From Salvator merianae (taxonomy: Eukaryota; Chordata; Lepidosauria; Squamata; Teiidae): a DNA stretch of 64,000 bases. Shown piece by piece: positions 11,301 through 26,300 of this stretch (its first letter is position 1; each line of letters opens with the position of its first letter). Below the pieces are notes generated by a model. It worked only from the letters and a program-made list of their open reading frames with translations, made no database searches and was not told the DNA's origin. Position numbers and translations under genes: made by a program. Location: positions 392,919 to 456,918 of the forward strand of contig QVOM02000072.1 of NCBI GenBank assembly GCA_003586115.2. The letters are read 5' to 3'.

Positions 11301-14300
11301 TTGCAATTTTTGCTTTTAGTACCCTCTGGCGTCAGCAAGAAATGCTTACCAGTGCTTTGTTTTTCACTGCCCCTACATTACTTCCAATATTGTTAGGTTC
11401 CCTTCCAGTTGAATGCCAGATGATTTGCAGGGTTTTGAGGGAAGTGTAGTAGCAGCTGGTACCCACAAGCTTACTTGGAACTAGTAAGTGCTGGTTGAAG
11501 ATGCTTCTGCGGGCCCAAACACCACGTACACCCCTGTGAATTAGTCCAAAGAAATAAAAAATCCTCTTTATACCTATGGAATAAGTGTCTGTTGTTAATT
11601 GTCATATCACTGGTGTGACTTCTTTTAACACTAGTATTTGAAATGGCCTATCTCAGCTTTGAATGTTATTATAGCTAGTTTTAGAAGTTATATAATTGGA
11701 ATACATGATTATATCTTTTCCGTATCCTGCTTTTTTTAACAAATTGTTTTAAGAAAGGTTTGAAATTTAATTTTAAAGAATCCTATTAACTTTTTCTTTT
11801 AACAACATTGATTTTTATCAACACTGGTTAAGGAGCTATTGTACATAACAGATATCCTTCAAGCTCCTATTACTGTCAATGTAGATATTAATTTTTGGTG
11901 CTTACAGTTACTGGGTATGATAATTAGCAGACTTGAAGTATCTTATTGCTTATAAATCTGGGCAAATCCAAAAGCACAGTCGTCTTTCTTATGTAGAAAT
12001 ACATTGTTACTATTTCCTTTGTCTCTTCTAATGCTTCAGAAATTGGCCGCGCTTCTGATCAAATTCTTAGAGAGGGTTCTGCAGCCATCTTGCCAAGTCA
12101 CATGTCTGGAAAGCATACGCATCTTATCCCGGGACAAAAGTTGCCTTGAACCATTTGCCACCGTGGAAGGCCTGAAGACATTAGCCAGACATGCTGGGAT
12201 TGATTACACCGAAGGACAGATTCTAGAGGTTCCAGATCTGGATGTGATCCTGGAGGCACTTAAGTGTCTATGCAACATTGTCTTCAGCAGCCCCCGGGCC
12301 CAAGTGCTGACTTCTGAAGCCCGCCTTGTGGTGGGCCTCGCTGATCGTATTAAACTCTACAATGAAAGGCACTTCCCCCACGATATTAAATTTTTTGACT
12401 TGCGCCTTCTCTTCTTGCTGACGGCACTAAGAGTGGACATCCGGCAGCAACTTGCACAGGAACTCCGGGGTATCAGTCTAATGACAGATACTCTGGAACT
12501 TACCTTGGGAGTAAAGTGGTTAGATCCTCATGAGGTAGCTGCTAAGGGAAGCTCTTCCTCACCTTTACCTCGGCCAGAAACAGAGCGTGCCATGGAGATC
12601 CTGAAGGTGCTCTTCAATATCACTTTTGATATCGGCAAGAAAGAGGTCGATGAGGTAAGACATCTAGAACTGGTTTTTCAGCTGCTATTGTGGTCGTGTT
12701 TTCATACGCTGGTGACCTATGGATGGGAACTATGAGGTGGTGGGAAAGACTCAAGGCTCTGATTAGAAGCTGAGCTTTCTCCTCAGTGGACTACTCCTTG
12801 ATCTAGAACTATGTTCATATCTGGCCAACTTCCTGCTTCATAGGCCTCTTTTTTAGCATCAGTGACACAAATCCCTTTACATCAAGAGGTGAGGGGAAAA
12901 ATAGAGTGAGTGGTGTATATAATGTCATGTTTGCTTTCATTTCTCTAATCTAAAATCTGATAAAGTATATGGATTAAAATCCAGTAGAAACATGTACATT
13001 GACAGCGAATGGTCCCTTCCAAGCCTGTGATTCTGTGATAAAGAAATGTACAACAATAGTGTAGGGGAAAAAATAGCTTTTTATTGTGATGGAGGTCCTG
13101 AAACATCAGAGAAGACTAGGAAGCACCATGAGCAAAATTGTCAGTGTAGCTTAAAAGTGAACTAACTGCATACCTTCTGAAGAAAAAACATCTGTTATTT
13201 GCTTCGAATTTTAGCATTTAAAACAAATTCTGCTTCAGTGTCTATACCATCCAAGCTTACTGGAATCTATCTTTAAAAATTGCCTTGCCTAAAAAAAAAA
13301 ATAATTATAAAATTGTCTTCCCTGTGAATTAATTTATTTAAATTATATCTACTTGCTAGCTAGGTAAAGGTGATTGTGATTTCAAGAGCAGTGTACTAGA
13401 CTAATAAAGCACAGAATTAGGTCAAGCAAAACAAACGATGTTGATTTGAGAAGTCCTGTGTTATCATTACCAACCCAGGCATCCATCACCATTACCTTTG
13501 TTCCCTGGATTCTGTGGGCCAAGATCTTCATTTCTGTGCAGTGCTGTATTCTGTGTGTCACGTGACTGGCTTTTTGAATCCTTGGGTGCAGTTTTTCTGT
13601 TGTGTCAAGCGTCCAAAAGCACATTCAGTGCACTTTTTGAGACTGTATTATAAGAGTGGCCTGTGGTAGCCAACCAACGGTTGTTTTCTCATGTTCAGAT
13701 TTTTTTCTTGTTTTCGGGCAGGAAGACGCTGCTCTTTATCGACACCTGGGTGCCCTCCTCCGCCACTGCCTGATGATTACAGCAGATGGCGAAGATCGGA
13801 CGGAAGAATTTCACAGGTGGTTGTCATGTCATATTTTTATCCCACCCTTTAGCTTCCAAAAGGCTCTCAGACAGCTCACAGGCTGTTAGTAGACAGGTCC
13901 CTGCCCTCACATATGCAATCTAAGTTGACACGATATATGAGGAGAAGGGAACAGGGTAGGAAAAGGAAAAAGAAAGTATGTTTGTTCCCTGCTCGCCACA
14001 GGCAAGACAGTACACAATCACTTGGCAGCAATTGGAGGATGGAGGGGCATCGCTGGGAACAAGAAAGCAATACTGCACATAAAATACGATTCTGACTACT
14101 CAGTCCAAATCTGAAGGGAGGGTAAGATTTGGAGGGTGTGATCATATTCAAGGTGCACAGGCAGAAGGGCTGAAAAATATGGCAACTCCTTCCTTACCAT
14201 AGTTATTCTATAGATCTGGCCATAACAGATTCCACCTCAGCAAGGATGTGAAGGGGTGAAACTTGGACGTTGTTCCATCCAATCCTCATTTGGGGTGGAA

Positions 14301-17300
14301 AACACACTCAGGGTAGAGCAGTATCTCTGCCACCAAATGGGTTGGTCCACAGGAAGATATTTTGGCTAGAGGAGAGAGATTCTTTCCGCACTGGACCTTT
14401 TTCTGGGATATATCCTGGAATAAGGTCCTGTACAGAAAGGGCCAGAATGTTGCTGAGAAACCAATATAATGTGTGCTAGGCAGTTTATGGATAGTAGCTG
14501 AGAAGGACTGTTTGTGCCTATTTATGAACTTAGTTAATGCATCATCAGTTTAGATTATTCATGTTCTACCTACATGGCACTTTCTTAACATGTTTGGTTC
14601 CTCAAAAGCAACAGAGGGGAAGGTAGAGTCAGGATAAATAAGGAAAAGGATGTCCTTATTAGATATTCTGAGTAGCATTTTACTCTCCATAAAATTTCTA
14701 GAAGTGGGTAGTTTCAAATGAGGCTCTCATGTTGCTAGCAGGTATTTTTTAAACAAAGTTCCAGAAAAGTTTTTACATGTGGTCGCTTACAGATGTGGAT
14801 CTCATTGAGTCTGTGCAGTGGTGTTGTGTCTTTTTCGTGGAGTGGGAAGGAAGGAAGAAGAAGGGGACAATCTCCCACTGATGCACACTTTTAACTGAGT
14901 CTGTTTTGTCTTATGCTGAATGTCCAGCCACACTGTCAATCTCCTGGGAAACCTGCCTCTTAAGTGTCTCGATGTTTTGCTGGCCCCCAAGGTTCGTCCG
15001 GGTTCCCTTGAATATATGGGAGTCAACATGGATGCCGTCAATGTCCTGCTGGAGTTCCTTGACCGGCGACTTGACAGGGTAGGTGGTACAGATAGTTTTT
15101 GCTTTTTATCGTTGCTGCAGAGACACAGTTACCTTTGATACAATTCATGAATATTTCATTGAGATTTTAATTTTGTTCTTGTTAGTATTATGTGAACCAT
15201 TCTGGGACTGTAGAAATAGGGGGGTATAGAAGTGTGTGGAGGGTAATTCACATATTTGCCTTATCTGTTCCTGGGTATTCTGGCTTTAGTTTCCTGTGCT
15301 AAAAAGATGTCTTATTAACTTCTTCGTCTCTTTGAAAGCTATGATAACAGCGATTAGGATGGTAGCAAAGAGGCAGCGGTAACATAAGGTGCTTTAATAT
15401 GTTTAATATTAGACTGGCTTTATATGTTTAATATGATCTGTTTTATTAAAAATGTAATTACTTCACTGGGTTGCATTACTGGCTTCCGTTGTTTCATTAC
15501 GGTAAATATGCCTTGTTTTGCTCACAACAATTACGTTTCTTGTTTTTGTCTCATTTCTGAGACTGTGGGCGGTGGAGCCAGAATTAGACAAAATCCCTAA
15601 AGGGAAATTGATTACAAGAAAAGGTCATTAACTGCTGCCAATGAGCATCAGCTCTCTAAGAGCGAGTTTGCACGTAATGGAAAAGTAGCAACTTGTGCAT
15701 CATAGTGCAAATTTCCCTTGGGATTGTAGATTGTTTCATGGGCATTTCAGAAATCCCATTTAATTCATTATTCCAAGTGTGGATAAAGTAGAAATGGATA
15801 ACCTTCATGCTTCTTCTGCTTCAACATACTTGCAGTAGCTTTTAGCCAGAAAGATATGATACATATTTTCCACTGAATACCCAATATTTTAGAAGTAAGG
15901 AAAGCACTTGAACCTTATTAGAAATGCAGGACTACTGCTAAAACTGGCAGCCTGAGTTGAGTTTTTTCTCTACTCTTTTTCCACCCACCACAATCTGCAA
16001 TACCCCAAGTCCTACATCTCTTTTCCACACTCCTGCTGATAGCCCCCAGTGATGTACAGTGGGAGCAGGTAAGTGGTCATGTCCTGGTTCTCAGTGCCTT
16101 ATTTATGCTGTAGTATAACCTGCAGAGACAAAGCAGGAAATTTGGCATAGGATTTTTGTTTCTGCTGCCTGCCCTCAGTTGCTTAGAATGATTGAGAAAA
16201 GGGTGCAAGTGAGAATTGTTTCCTCTTGAGAGTTTGTTATAGGACAGCAGGATATAACCTGCAACTTCCCTGCAGTTTTATGCACTGTTTCAGGGACCCT
16301 GAAGTAGCATAGTGACTCCGTTTGCAAAAACTGTGCACTAACACGAGTTTTTTCATGCATGAGAAATATAACTGGAGTGTGATTGTGACGTCCTTTATTT
16401 TGTGGGTTCCTCCACAGGGTCACAGACTTAAAGAGACTCTAACTCCCGTGCTGAACTTGCTGACTGAGAGCGCCCGGGTCCATCGGCAAACAAGGAAATT
16501 CCTTAAAGCAAAGGTACTGTATTTCCATCTGAATCCAAAAAAAAAAAAAAAAGCTTAAATTATTGATAGAGCAAAAAATTCGAGACAGATTCTGCCTGTG
16601 CCGTTGTTCTGGAGGGACACAGTATATGGCAGGTCGTCCAGAATAATCACACTTTGAACTGGTGGAGCTGGCCATATGCAAGTGCTTGTCCTCATATTCT
16701 GAGGGGAATATTTCCCCTCGTGCCTTCTGTGTTATGAATTGGAGATGTGTAAAAAGTTTCGAATTCAGAACATTCTAGGGTGGAGAAACACATTCTAAGG
16801 GTTATAAAGACATAACAAAACATCCCTTGAGAGGGGGCTTGTTTCACATTTGGAACTAGGTCAAAATGTCCCATCTGCTCCCCTGATTGCTTTTGGGACA
16901 GTTTTGTTAGGGTGCTCCAGTATTTTTTTTTAAAAATACTCTAAAAATTGTCTGTTTGCCCCATGCATTTGTGGGTTGGATGACAGGGAGCCCACATCAA
17001 GTTCTACTGCCCAAACCACATGGGGTCTTTAGGACTTGCTCACTGGGACTTTAGGACTTTTTCCAGGCAGCAAATTGCCTGGAGAGCAGATGGTTGCCAG
17101 ATCGACTCCCAACCTCTCCCCAGCAATGGCAAACCACTTCTCTACCTTTGCCAATAAAACTGCAAATTGCTGCAAATGTAATAACCTGTAGTTGTATGTC
17201 TTGATTAATGGCAAGCTGTTATTGTTCTTATGAGTTTGTTTAATTGTTTATATAATAACATTGTATTAAGAATTTTTTTTAAAAAAATAATTTTTTTTAA

Positions 17301-20300
17301 AAAAAAGGCATAGAAGTGCCTATGGAGGTGCCAAGGCTCAGTGGTACCCAACATCAGCAAAACTAGGGAACAAGGAGATTGGGACACATTGTTCTCTGTG
17401 GGCAGAACACTCAGAACCTTTCTACTGCTCCATCAGAAGATCTAGAACAATATTCTGAGGTTTTCATGCTTTATTCTGACTTTTGAACAAAACACAAAAG
17501 CTATTCTGTGCTCACCTAATATAAACGACTGGCACAAGAGATATTTACGTTCATCTCATGCCAGCCTCCTGGGATGTCCAGACATAATTATGATTTACAC
17601 TGCCTAGTGTTTACATGGAACCAGATGGTGTTCAGAGTTGCGCTTTTCTTGAGGCCTGTCTTCTTGGGACTGTCTCATATAGGGACTCCACCATTTCTCA
17701 CTTTGTCCCAAAAACATCCCAGAAGCCTGATTTGCTACAGGTATAAGATACTCCAGTGTGCCCAGACCCACTATTGCCAAAAGCCATCTGTTGTTTAAAG
17801 CAGTAGTACTAAAAAACCAGACAAATAATTGGGAAGAATAAAAAAAAAATCCTTTCGATGCTAAGAACATCTAGCTGTTTTATTTTTCTGTATCTAATGG
17901 CACCTGATCTGTCGTTGTGATAGACTTTATCTTGGATCTCTTTTGCCAATAGTTTTCATATTGTGTTTGTGTGTGCTGCAGCTTCAGTTTTATTAGCTTG
18001 TGATCGTTAGCGCCAGATTTTGTGGTTTGACAGATCTAGCAAATTGCTTTAAAATGTATGCTAATCTAAACTGAGTGGCACCCATCAGCAGGAATTAGGA
18101 AAACAATTGCTTGATATCTGTGAAATCCTTTCCCTATCTTGTCCTGGGGGCTCAGTTGCTGTGCTAATGACTAGAACAGGGAAGCAAGTTATCGCTGTCT
18201 AACTCCCTTGCCCACAGAGTAAAACATTGGCTCTGCCATCATCATCAAGCCTCCAGAATTTTTTATTTCTCCATTGCTGCCTCTCAAAAATACTCAGACT
18301 GTTGCCAGTTCCTGGAAACATGCCAATTGAGGGCTAGTTCAGTTAACAATTAAGGTTTGCTATATCTAGATGAAGAAGGATCATGTTTGATTCTTTACTA
18401 TGACCTTGGAAGGCAATCCAAGGGGCTGGAACACCTCCTTTATAAAATCCAGCTGCAACATCTAGGCTTCTTCAGCCTTGAAAGGTGGCATTTAAGAGGT
18501 TACCTGATCAAAGTATATAAAATCATGCATGGTGGAAAAGGTGGATAGAGAAAAAACCTTTTTTGTATCTCATAATACTAGAACCAGGGGGCATTCTATG
18601 AAGATGGTAGGAGAGTTAGGGCCAATAAGGGGAAGCATTTTTTTTCATCCAGGGAGTCATCGGTCTATGGAATTTACTACTGGAAGAGGTGGTGGCAGCA
18701 ACCAGCCTGGATAGCTTTAGGAAAGGGTTAGACAAATTCATTGTATCAGTGGCTACTAGAATGGATGCCTAGGTACTGCCACCACGGTGGAGAGACAGGC
18801 AGGATGCCTCTAAAGGCCATTTGCAGGGAGCGGAGAGCAGGTGAAGGTTTTGCCTTTTATTCTGCTTGAGAATGCCCAGAAGCAGTTGGTAGGCCACTGT
18901 GTGAGAGAGGATGTTGGACTAGATGGGCTGTGGCCTGATCCAGCAGGGCTCCTCTTATATTCAGTGTTCTGATTTACAGATGTTTGCTCACTGCAACAGA
19001 TATACATTTAGCCCCTAGGTATGTAGTACAGTGATGTAACATCAATGCTTTTCCATGCATCTATGAGCTTTCAGAGTGAACTCCATGTTGCATGGTAAAT
19101 GAGCATTTGGAGTTCGTTTGTTCCCCCACTTTGCTTTTCTCCTTCTTTTCTAGCTTTCATTTATGACTAAGGAAATCCTACATTTTCTCAATGCTTAGAA
19201 TTCAGGAAGGAATTTTTCATTATTTTTCCCTCCCCAGGGGACGTTCTTGGGATATTATCAGTGACATACACTCTGTGATCAATTTGCATGTGTCGTTCAG
19301 TATGTGCTGATGAAGATTAGCAATTTGGCACTGTTCTTATAGTCTTTATGACAGCAGGAGCTTTTGTTTATTTAATCTTAGGCCCATCCAGACAGTGCCT
19401 AAAACGTGGGATTATTCCAGGGCCCTGCTGGAATTATATGTCTCCACGGCAGTCCTAATGTAGCCCTGGGATATAGGAGTGATATCATGTGGTATCTGGG
19501 AAAATCATCTCTTCACCTGGATTTTCCTGGAATAGTAATATGACTTACCAGTCTGGATGCTTGCTTGCGTCATGGGTGTTTGCACTCTTCCATCATCAAA
19601 ACACCTGGATGTAGTGAACCCAGCATCGCAAGAGCAAGCTGTCAGAAAGATATGTGCCTGTACTTGCCCCATGATGTCACCCTGCTGTCTGGCAGGGACA
19701 GCCAGAAGCAATTGCAGGATCTAAACAAGATTGCGCATTTTCCTCGTGTCATCTGGAGGCAGCCTTAGTATCGCATATAGCTGATAATTTTAAATCATAG
19801 GGTGGTTTATGTCAGTGGAAAAAATGAATTATAAAATGAAGATGGTAACCAACGATTAGCCAAGCCATAACTTCATCAGTGTTCAGTGAGTTCCTGAGTA
19901 CACAAAATGCGTATTGAAAAAAACAAATTGAAAACAGTTTCGTGACCTGTCTTTTTCTATGGACTTCCAGGTCCTTCCTCCACTGCGGGACGTGAAAAAT
20001 AGACCTGAGGTGGGGAACCTGCTGAGAAATAAGCTGGTTCGCCTCATGACTCATATTGATACTGATGTGAAGCACTGTGCTGCAGAATTTCTCTTCGTTC
20101 TCTGCAAGGAGAATGGTAAGCGTCTTCCTTTTTGCCTTGCCCTAGGTATTGGCCGTCCAGGAAGAGAACTAAGTAAACAAGGTTGCTGTAAGATTCTTAC
20201 TCTTGGTGTGGACAGAGGAACTGCAGTGTCGATGCTAATTCAGCTATTATGAGTTGAGACTAATCAAGCAGACGCAGGTCATATATCTGAAAAGACCTGA

Positions 20301-23300
20301 ATAGAATAAAAGCAAAAAACGAACACCGGCCTTTCCCTACAGAAAAGTATCCATTTCTTCTCAATAAGTGTTTTGCACTATGGCTTTTACATGAACCAGG
20401 GGGTCTCTGTCGTTACATTAGTCCTACAAAACCAGGTTTTAAAATGGTTCTGGCAGTTCCTCCTTAGAAAGGAAAGGCTTTGGCGGTATATGTATACCTG
20501 ATGTTTTTTGGCATGTTAAAGGGCTCGCTTGTGAGGGGAAAAAGGGAAAAAGTTTACAATGGGAAAGGGGAGGCGGGTAAAAGCCCCGGCCCATGAGGGA
20601 AAGTAGCTGCATCCAAGTTTTAATCCACATTCAGTCCACCTTCAGAGTGAGGGAACACATCAGCAAAGTGACAAGCTATTTTCCTTCTACTTTATCTAAC
20701 CGAGAAAATCCACCTTCGGGTTATCTAATGCAGAAGGAAAGCGGTTAGTCATTTTACTGATGTGTTATTTCACTCTGAAGGTGGATCAGATTCGGATTAA
20801 AACTTAAGTGTAGCTGGGCCCAGAGCCTCTTCTATCCCATCTTTCTTTGTCCCTTCTCCACCTACTAGAAAGTGACTACTTTATTGGGTGGCCGTGCTGC
20901 TTTTATGTGACTCCACTGTGTCAGAGAGAGGAGGGAGAAGCCCCAAGCAAGAGAAACAAAGACTTGAGTAATGACCGCCACAGCCAAACCTGCCTCTCTC
21001 CCATTCATTCAAAAGATTATATGAATGTATTTGTTTTCTTGATAATGAAAGTAGTTTTTGGCTTCTGTGGGTCAAAATGTTACAATTATTTGTGTTCCTT
21101 CTAATTTCGCCTGTAGATATGAATAACTGTATTGGGGAGGGGAAGATGTTTCCTTATTTCACTCAAAAGTCTAGGTATATAAGTGTGTTTTTACCAATAT
21201 ATTAACTGAAGGTACCGGGCTCACTTTATGGGAGAGACTGTTCTGCAGTCTGGGGGCCACCACTGATTAGGCCTTATCCCGGGTCCCTACCTCTCAACTA
21301 CTGAAGGTGGTGGTACAACTAGATATTGTAACATTATGTCTGGGTGATTTTTCACATGCTCCTATAGATATCATAAGATGTTTGAGATAAAAAAATAAAA
21401 TGTTAAACTGCCTGAAAGAAGCATTTCTTTGAAGCTCCCTCTTTTATGCAGCTATATTAAGATGCAAGATTCCTGTCCTCTATCATATCTGGATGCCTTA
21501 TTTCTCTCCCAGTGACACATCTATGGTAATAGAGCTTTTGCTAAGAGTAATCTTTGGTTGACAGCTGGATTTTTTTTTAACCGATGGTTGGCCGCCTTTG
21601 GATTGTTTCTCCCTCTCTGAACTTCATTATGGAAGAACATGCAGTTAATTTTTTTTTTCTCACCCTTTGTGGGTGATTAGTTGGTATGTCTAAGTCAATC
21701 TTGCATCTTCTATGAAAGACCTGGAAGTCTGAGGGGCCTAGCTGTTCCTAGAACTATTATCTTCTGAAGAGAGATCTCCAAGGTTTGCCCTGAGATCTGC
21801 GGAAGCTTTTCTTCCAACATGTGGGTCACTGTCCCAAGGGCTCCTATCACCACTGGGACCACTTTTGCCTTTACCTTCCACATTTTCTCCACTTATTCTT
21901 TTAATCTATGATATTTCTCCAGTTTCTTGTATTCTTTCTTCCTAATGTTACCTTGGGGCTACTACATCTATTGTCTCTGCTTCTTTCTTGTCATCATCTA
22001 CTGGTACTCATCATCATCATCATCATCATCATACTGGTACTCCCAGTATCCAGTTGGTTGGCCAGTACTTGTTTGTTGTTCTGGTTATGGAAGCCCCACA
22101 GGATCTTGGCTCTGTTGTTCTCGGCCACTTTTTCTTGTGGAATTTCCCGTTTAGATGTCCAATCCATACTCATTGCACATATTCCTGTACACAGTTTCTG
22201 CAATTTGGTTGTGCCACTGTGTTTGTCTTTTTCTGCCAGCATCTTGCACCTGGTTCCTGTATGCTGGACTGTCTCAGGGACCTCTTTGCAAATTCTACGC
22301 CTGGGGTTCTCTCTAGTATGGTAGACCCTTGCTTCTGTTGATCTTGTAGCCAGTGCTTGTTCTTGTGCTGCTAAGATCAGTGACAAAGTGCCTTTCAGTC
22401 CTGCTTTTTCCAGACACTGATAGTATTTTCTAATGTTAGCTACTTCTATGATCTGCCAAGGGTACATTCCATGAGGGGTTTGTTATGCCAAGGTGCCTCC
22501 ACTGCTTGTTCTTCATTCATGCTCCTAGCCTGCAGTTGTCTGAGGCATTCTCTTAGCAGTTCATCCATAAGAGCCATTTTACTGATTATTCATGGCTATT
22601 TCTCTCTTCATTTAGTATAGTGACTCTGACATCTATTTATTAACCCTCATCCTCTCTCTTTTCAAATTTTGTACAGTCTGTTGACACTTGCATTCTGAGG
22701 AGTTTCTGGGTCTTAACATCAGCAGCTTCTATGTGATCTACATATATATTATTTCCTGTCTTGTGTGACATTTAATATAATTTTTATCTTGGTTAATGGA
22801 GCTGGGAGCAGAGCTCCTAACCAAGAGAATGTACCAGGATACCATCAGCATAACCTCAAGTGGGGACTCCTTTATGGGGCTTTATGAAAGAAGGGACTGG
22901 ATCTTTAACCACACCTTCTGGTAGATATCACAGGTGGGACATCACTAACCCTGGATGTCTCCTTAGCTGGGGTGCTGGCTGATTGTGTCAAGCTTCTGTG
23001 TATAGTACAAATATTTCCCATACTTAAATTAAGTGTCTGTGACCATTGATAAAGTTATAGCTATTTAACTTGGTTGGCTTTTTGTTATTGTTAGTAACAT
23101 TCTTGAAAACCTCTGTTTGGGCTTGGTCAGCTTTTTGTCTCCACTGCATGCACAATAGAACTCAGGCGGGGGGTTTCGGGATATAGTACCATTTTAGTGC
23201 CCCTGTGGTGGGATTGTCACACATATCTGCAGCAACCCCACCATAGCTATGCTATATCCCCCTAAAACGCATGGTAGGTTTTCCCAAAATAGCGTGCTGG

Positions 23301-26300
23301 GTTTTCCCAAAATAGCGCTATCCCTTACCTTTTGGATGGGGCCACTGTTGTTGTTCTGCCCACCGTGCATGTACATGGGCCAGAAAGATGGCTGTGCATG
23401 CATGGTGGTCACGATTGCACATGTGCAAGTATTTCAGTACCCAGATGTTCACATCTATCATGCGAGTGGACCGAAAGGACAGGTGTGCATGCATGGTGGC
23501 CCAGCCCCCCAAAGTGCACAGGCAGTGTGGTCCTCCGTGGTAGCTGGACAACAGGCGATCATTCTAGAGGGCCTTTTCTCCGGAATTTCACCTGTTGGCG
23601 CTATATTCAGCCAGCATCTGGAGCCGGTCTCTGTTAGGGTTGATGTGGCCTATGGGATGAGGACTTCAATCAGTGGATGCAATATGAAGTGCAGACAGGT
23701 TTGAAAGGATTTATTTCCTTAGAAGGTGGACAAATGCATGAGAGGCCACCCTGCCATCTCTTTAATTCCTTTGAATTAAAATGTTTCTGAAGCAGGAAGG
23801 CAATCTTTATTTTTTCTCAACAGTGGCACGGTTTGTGAAGTATACAGGCTATGGAAATGCTGCTGGGCTCCTGGCAGCGCGGGGCCTCATGGCTGGAGGC
23901 CGGACAGAAGGCGAATACTCTGAGGATGAAGACACTGATACAGAGGAATACAAGGAAGCCAAACCCAAGTATGTACACGCTTCTTTTTTTTTTCCTTTTG
24001 GCACAAGTCCCTCTGTTCTTGCTTTCCTCACTACTCATGTTCTCCCTTCTTTGTTTTCTTTTTCTGGTTCCCTCTTCCTTTCATTGTTGCTTCCTTAGCT
24101 AACAGTCTGATTAGCTGCTGATTTGTCCATCATCACAGCTGGAAATGGCAGCTTACGGCTGGAGGGAACTGCTTTGAGGCCTTTTCCACTTTGTGTGGGG
24201 TGACCTTGCACTACAGGGGGCTGCTCTGCTCTGGAATAGGCAACCCATCCCAAGCTGCTGCCATCCTGGCTCACCTTTGAAAGCTAGGAACAAAAGGTGC
24301 TGGTTAGGGCTTTTTCAGCCAGATGTGCAGAAGCAGCATACTTCCAGTGCTACTTCTGGGTGTCCAGCCGAAACAGTCGGGCATGGTATACCGGACTATG
24401 GAGGCATGCTTCCCACATGCTCTCTATGAACCAGTATACTGAAGTAGTCCGCTTGTGGTCCCTTGTGGATCGGCTGATTTACAGGGGGCGTGGCATTCCA
24501 CTAAACCAGTCCACCATGCAGATGAAGTGTGCTATGGGACACACTAGTACAGTCTAATAGCCCAGTGTGGAAAAGGCCTAAGTAGCAGCATGCTTAGCAC
24601 TCTGCACAGCCTTCTTGTTGTTTAAGAACATACGAGAAGCCTTGCTAGATCAGGCCATAGCGCATTTAGTTCAGCATCCCATCTTGCAAGGTAGCCCATC
24701 ACTTGCTTCTGGGCATTCTCCAGCAGAACACAGGTTGGAACCCTCGCCCATTCTCAACTCCCTACAAGTGACCTTTAGAGCCAAAACACCCTGCTTGTCT
24801 CTCTAAGACAGAGACGGTATTTAGGCATCATCTGTGTTTCACTAATGATGGTTCACGCAGAAGCTTGTGTGTCATTAGAGATACTAACTTTCCTTTGGGC
24901 CTTTTGACAGCTGAATAACCTCCTTCATGCCAACCCCATCCTAAGTCAGGGGCTTTGCAATGACAGACGTTTTGTGCAGGGTGAGTTTCAGTAGCACAAG
25001 CTGATAAGTATGAACCACCCAAAGGGGAAGTGTAAATACTATGTGGAATTTGCCACTGAAGTGTTTTACTTTAAAAATGTCAAGGGGAAGTGGAACCTCA
25101 AGAGGTCTTTATAGCCCCCCCCACCTAACCTCATTTCAAGATCTTGTTCTTTCTATCAACTTCCCCCACTCCATCCCTTTTCCTGCACTTCTCAAACATA
25201 CAAAGATTTCAACTGCATGCTAATCATGTTGATTCAGAGAAAGGCAAAGGGAAAATGTTGTGGAATGAAAATTAGGAGGCTGGATAGGGAGCTGAACTGA
25301 AATGTGGCAAGACTAATCAGTCACCTTCTTTGTATGTGTTTCGGTGACTGGTGAAGACACGTCTCTTTATCCTGACGTTTGGATGAGGGAACAGCATCCC
25401 TTCCCAATGCAGGCACTCCCACTGTTTTAGCTAATTTATTTTTACCTGCTTTTATAGTTATTTTATTTTGACCCACCTTGAGACCTTCAGGTATAGGGCA
25501 GGATAGAACAATTACTTCTGGACACACCTTTGGGACAGCTACACAAAAGGGCCTGTGTTGTCTGTGCCACTTCTTCCAATTTTAATGTTAAAAAATAGGT
25601 ATTAGTGGTAGCCAAATCATCTAACCTGCTTGCCTCTTTTCTTCTACTTCATTCAAAGTGGATCCAAAATGCATGTCTGTAATGGGATCACCATCTGTCA
25701 TATTCCCTGTGCCTGGAGAATACGGCTGTCATGAAACCACTGGTCAGATCTCTGCTTTACGTCTGTGGCTAATCTCTCCGCCTTCTTGTTTCTCTCTTTT
25801 GTGTTATTGTCTTAACTTGCCTGTTTAGCATTAACCCTATAACTGGACGTGTGGAGGAGAAGCTTCCCAACCCAATGGAGGGGATGACAGATGAGCAGAA
25901 GGAGCTTGAAGCAATGAAGCTGGTGAACATGTTTGACAAACTCTCAAGGTATCACAGGACAGATTATTTAGAAAAGCATTGGTAATGCAAAGGGTGCCAG
26001 TGGGCTGAAATCCAAGTCATAGTGGGAATTCAGACAAATCATGTCTGAATTCGTTAATTTCATTTGACACCTTTAATCCTCCATATCATTTAAATGCCTC
26101 TGACTGTGATTTCCTGGGGGTGGAGCTATACTTCTTTGAGCCCAGTGCAATGTCTGTGTAGCTCATTGATTAGTTCAGTTTAGTCCACTGGGCTATTATT
26201 TTTTGCTATTGCTGATTTAGGAACAAATCTATTAGAAACCAACATCTAAAGGTGTTACCCTGCCTTTGTGGCTTAGATTTAAGGCATATAGATTTGAAAA

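Noticed and set aside
12004..12039. ATG at 12004 as a RIC8A start
   Set aside because: These codons are the pyrimidine-rich acceptor tract; the upstream exon at 5331 supplies the preceding residues.
21908..22341. Hydrophobic and His-rich plus-strand open frames
   Set aside because: They are the antisense of a LINE remnant and its TCA repeat, which creates false Ile, Ser or His runs.
23249..23704. 151-codon open frame and overlapping frames
   Set aside because: They lie in repeat family D, whose second copy has different frame breaks; no selection for coding is visible.
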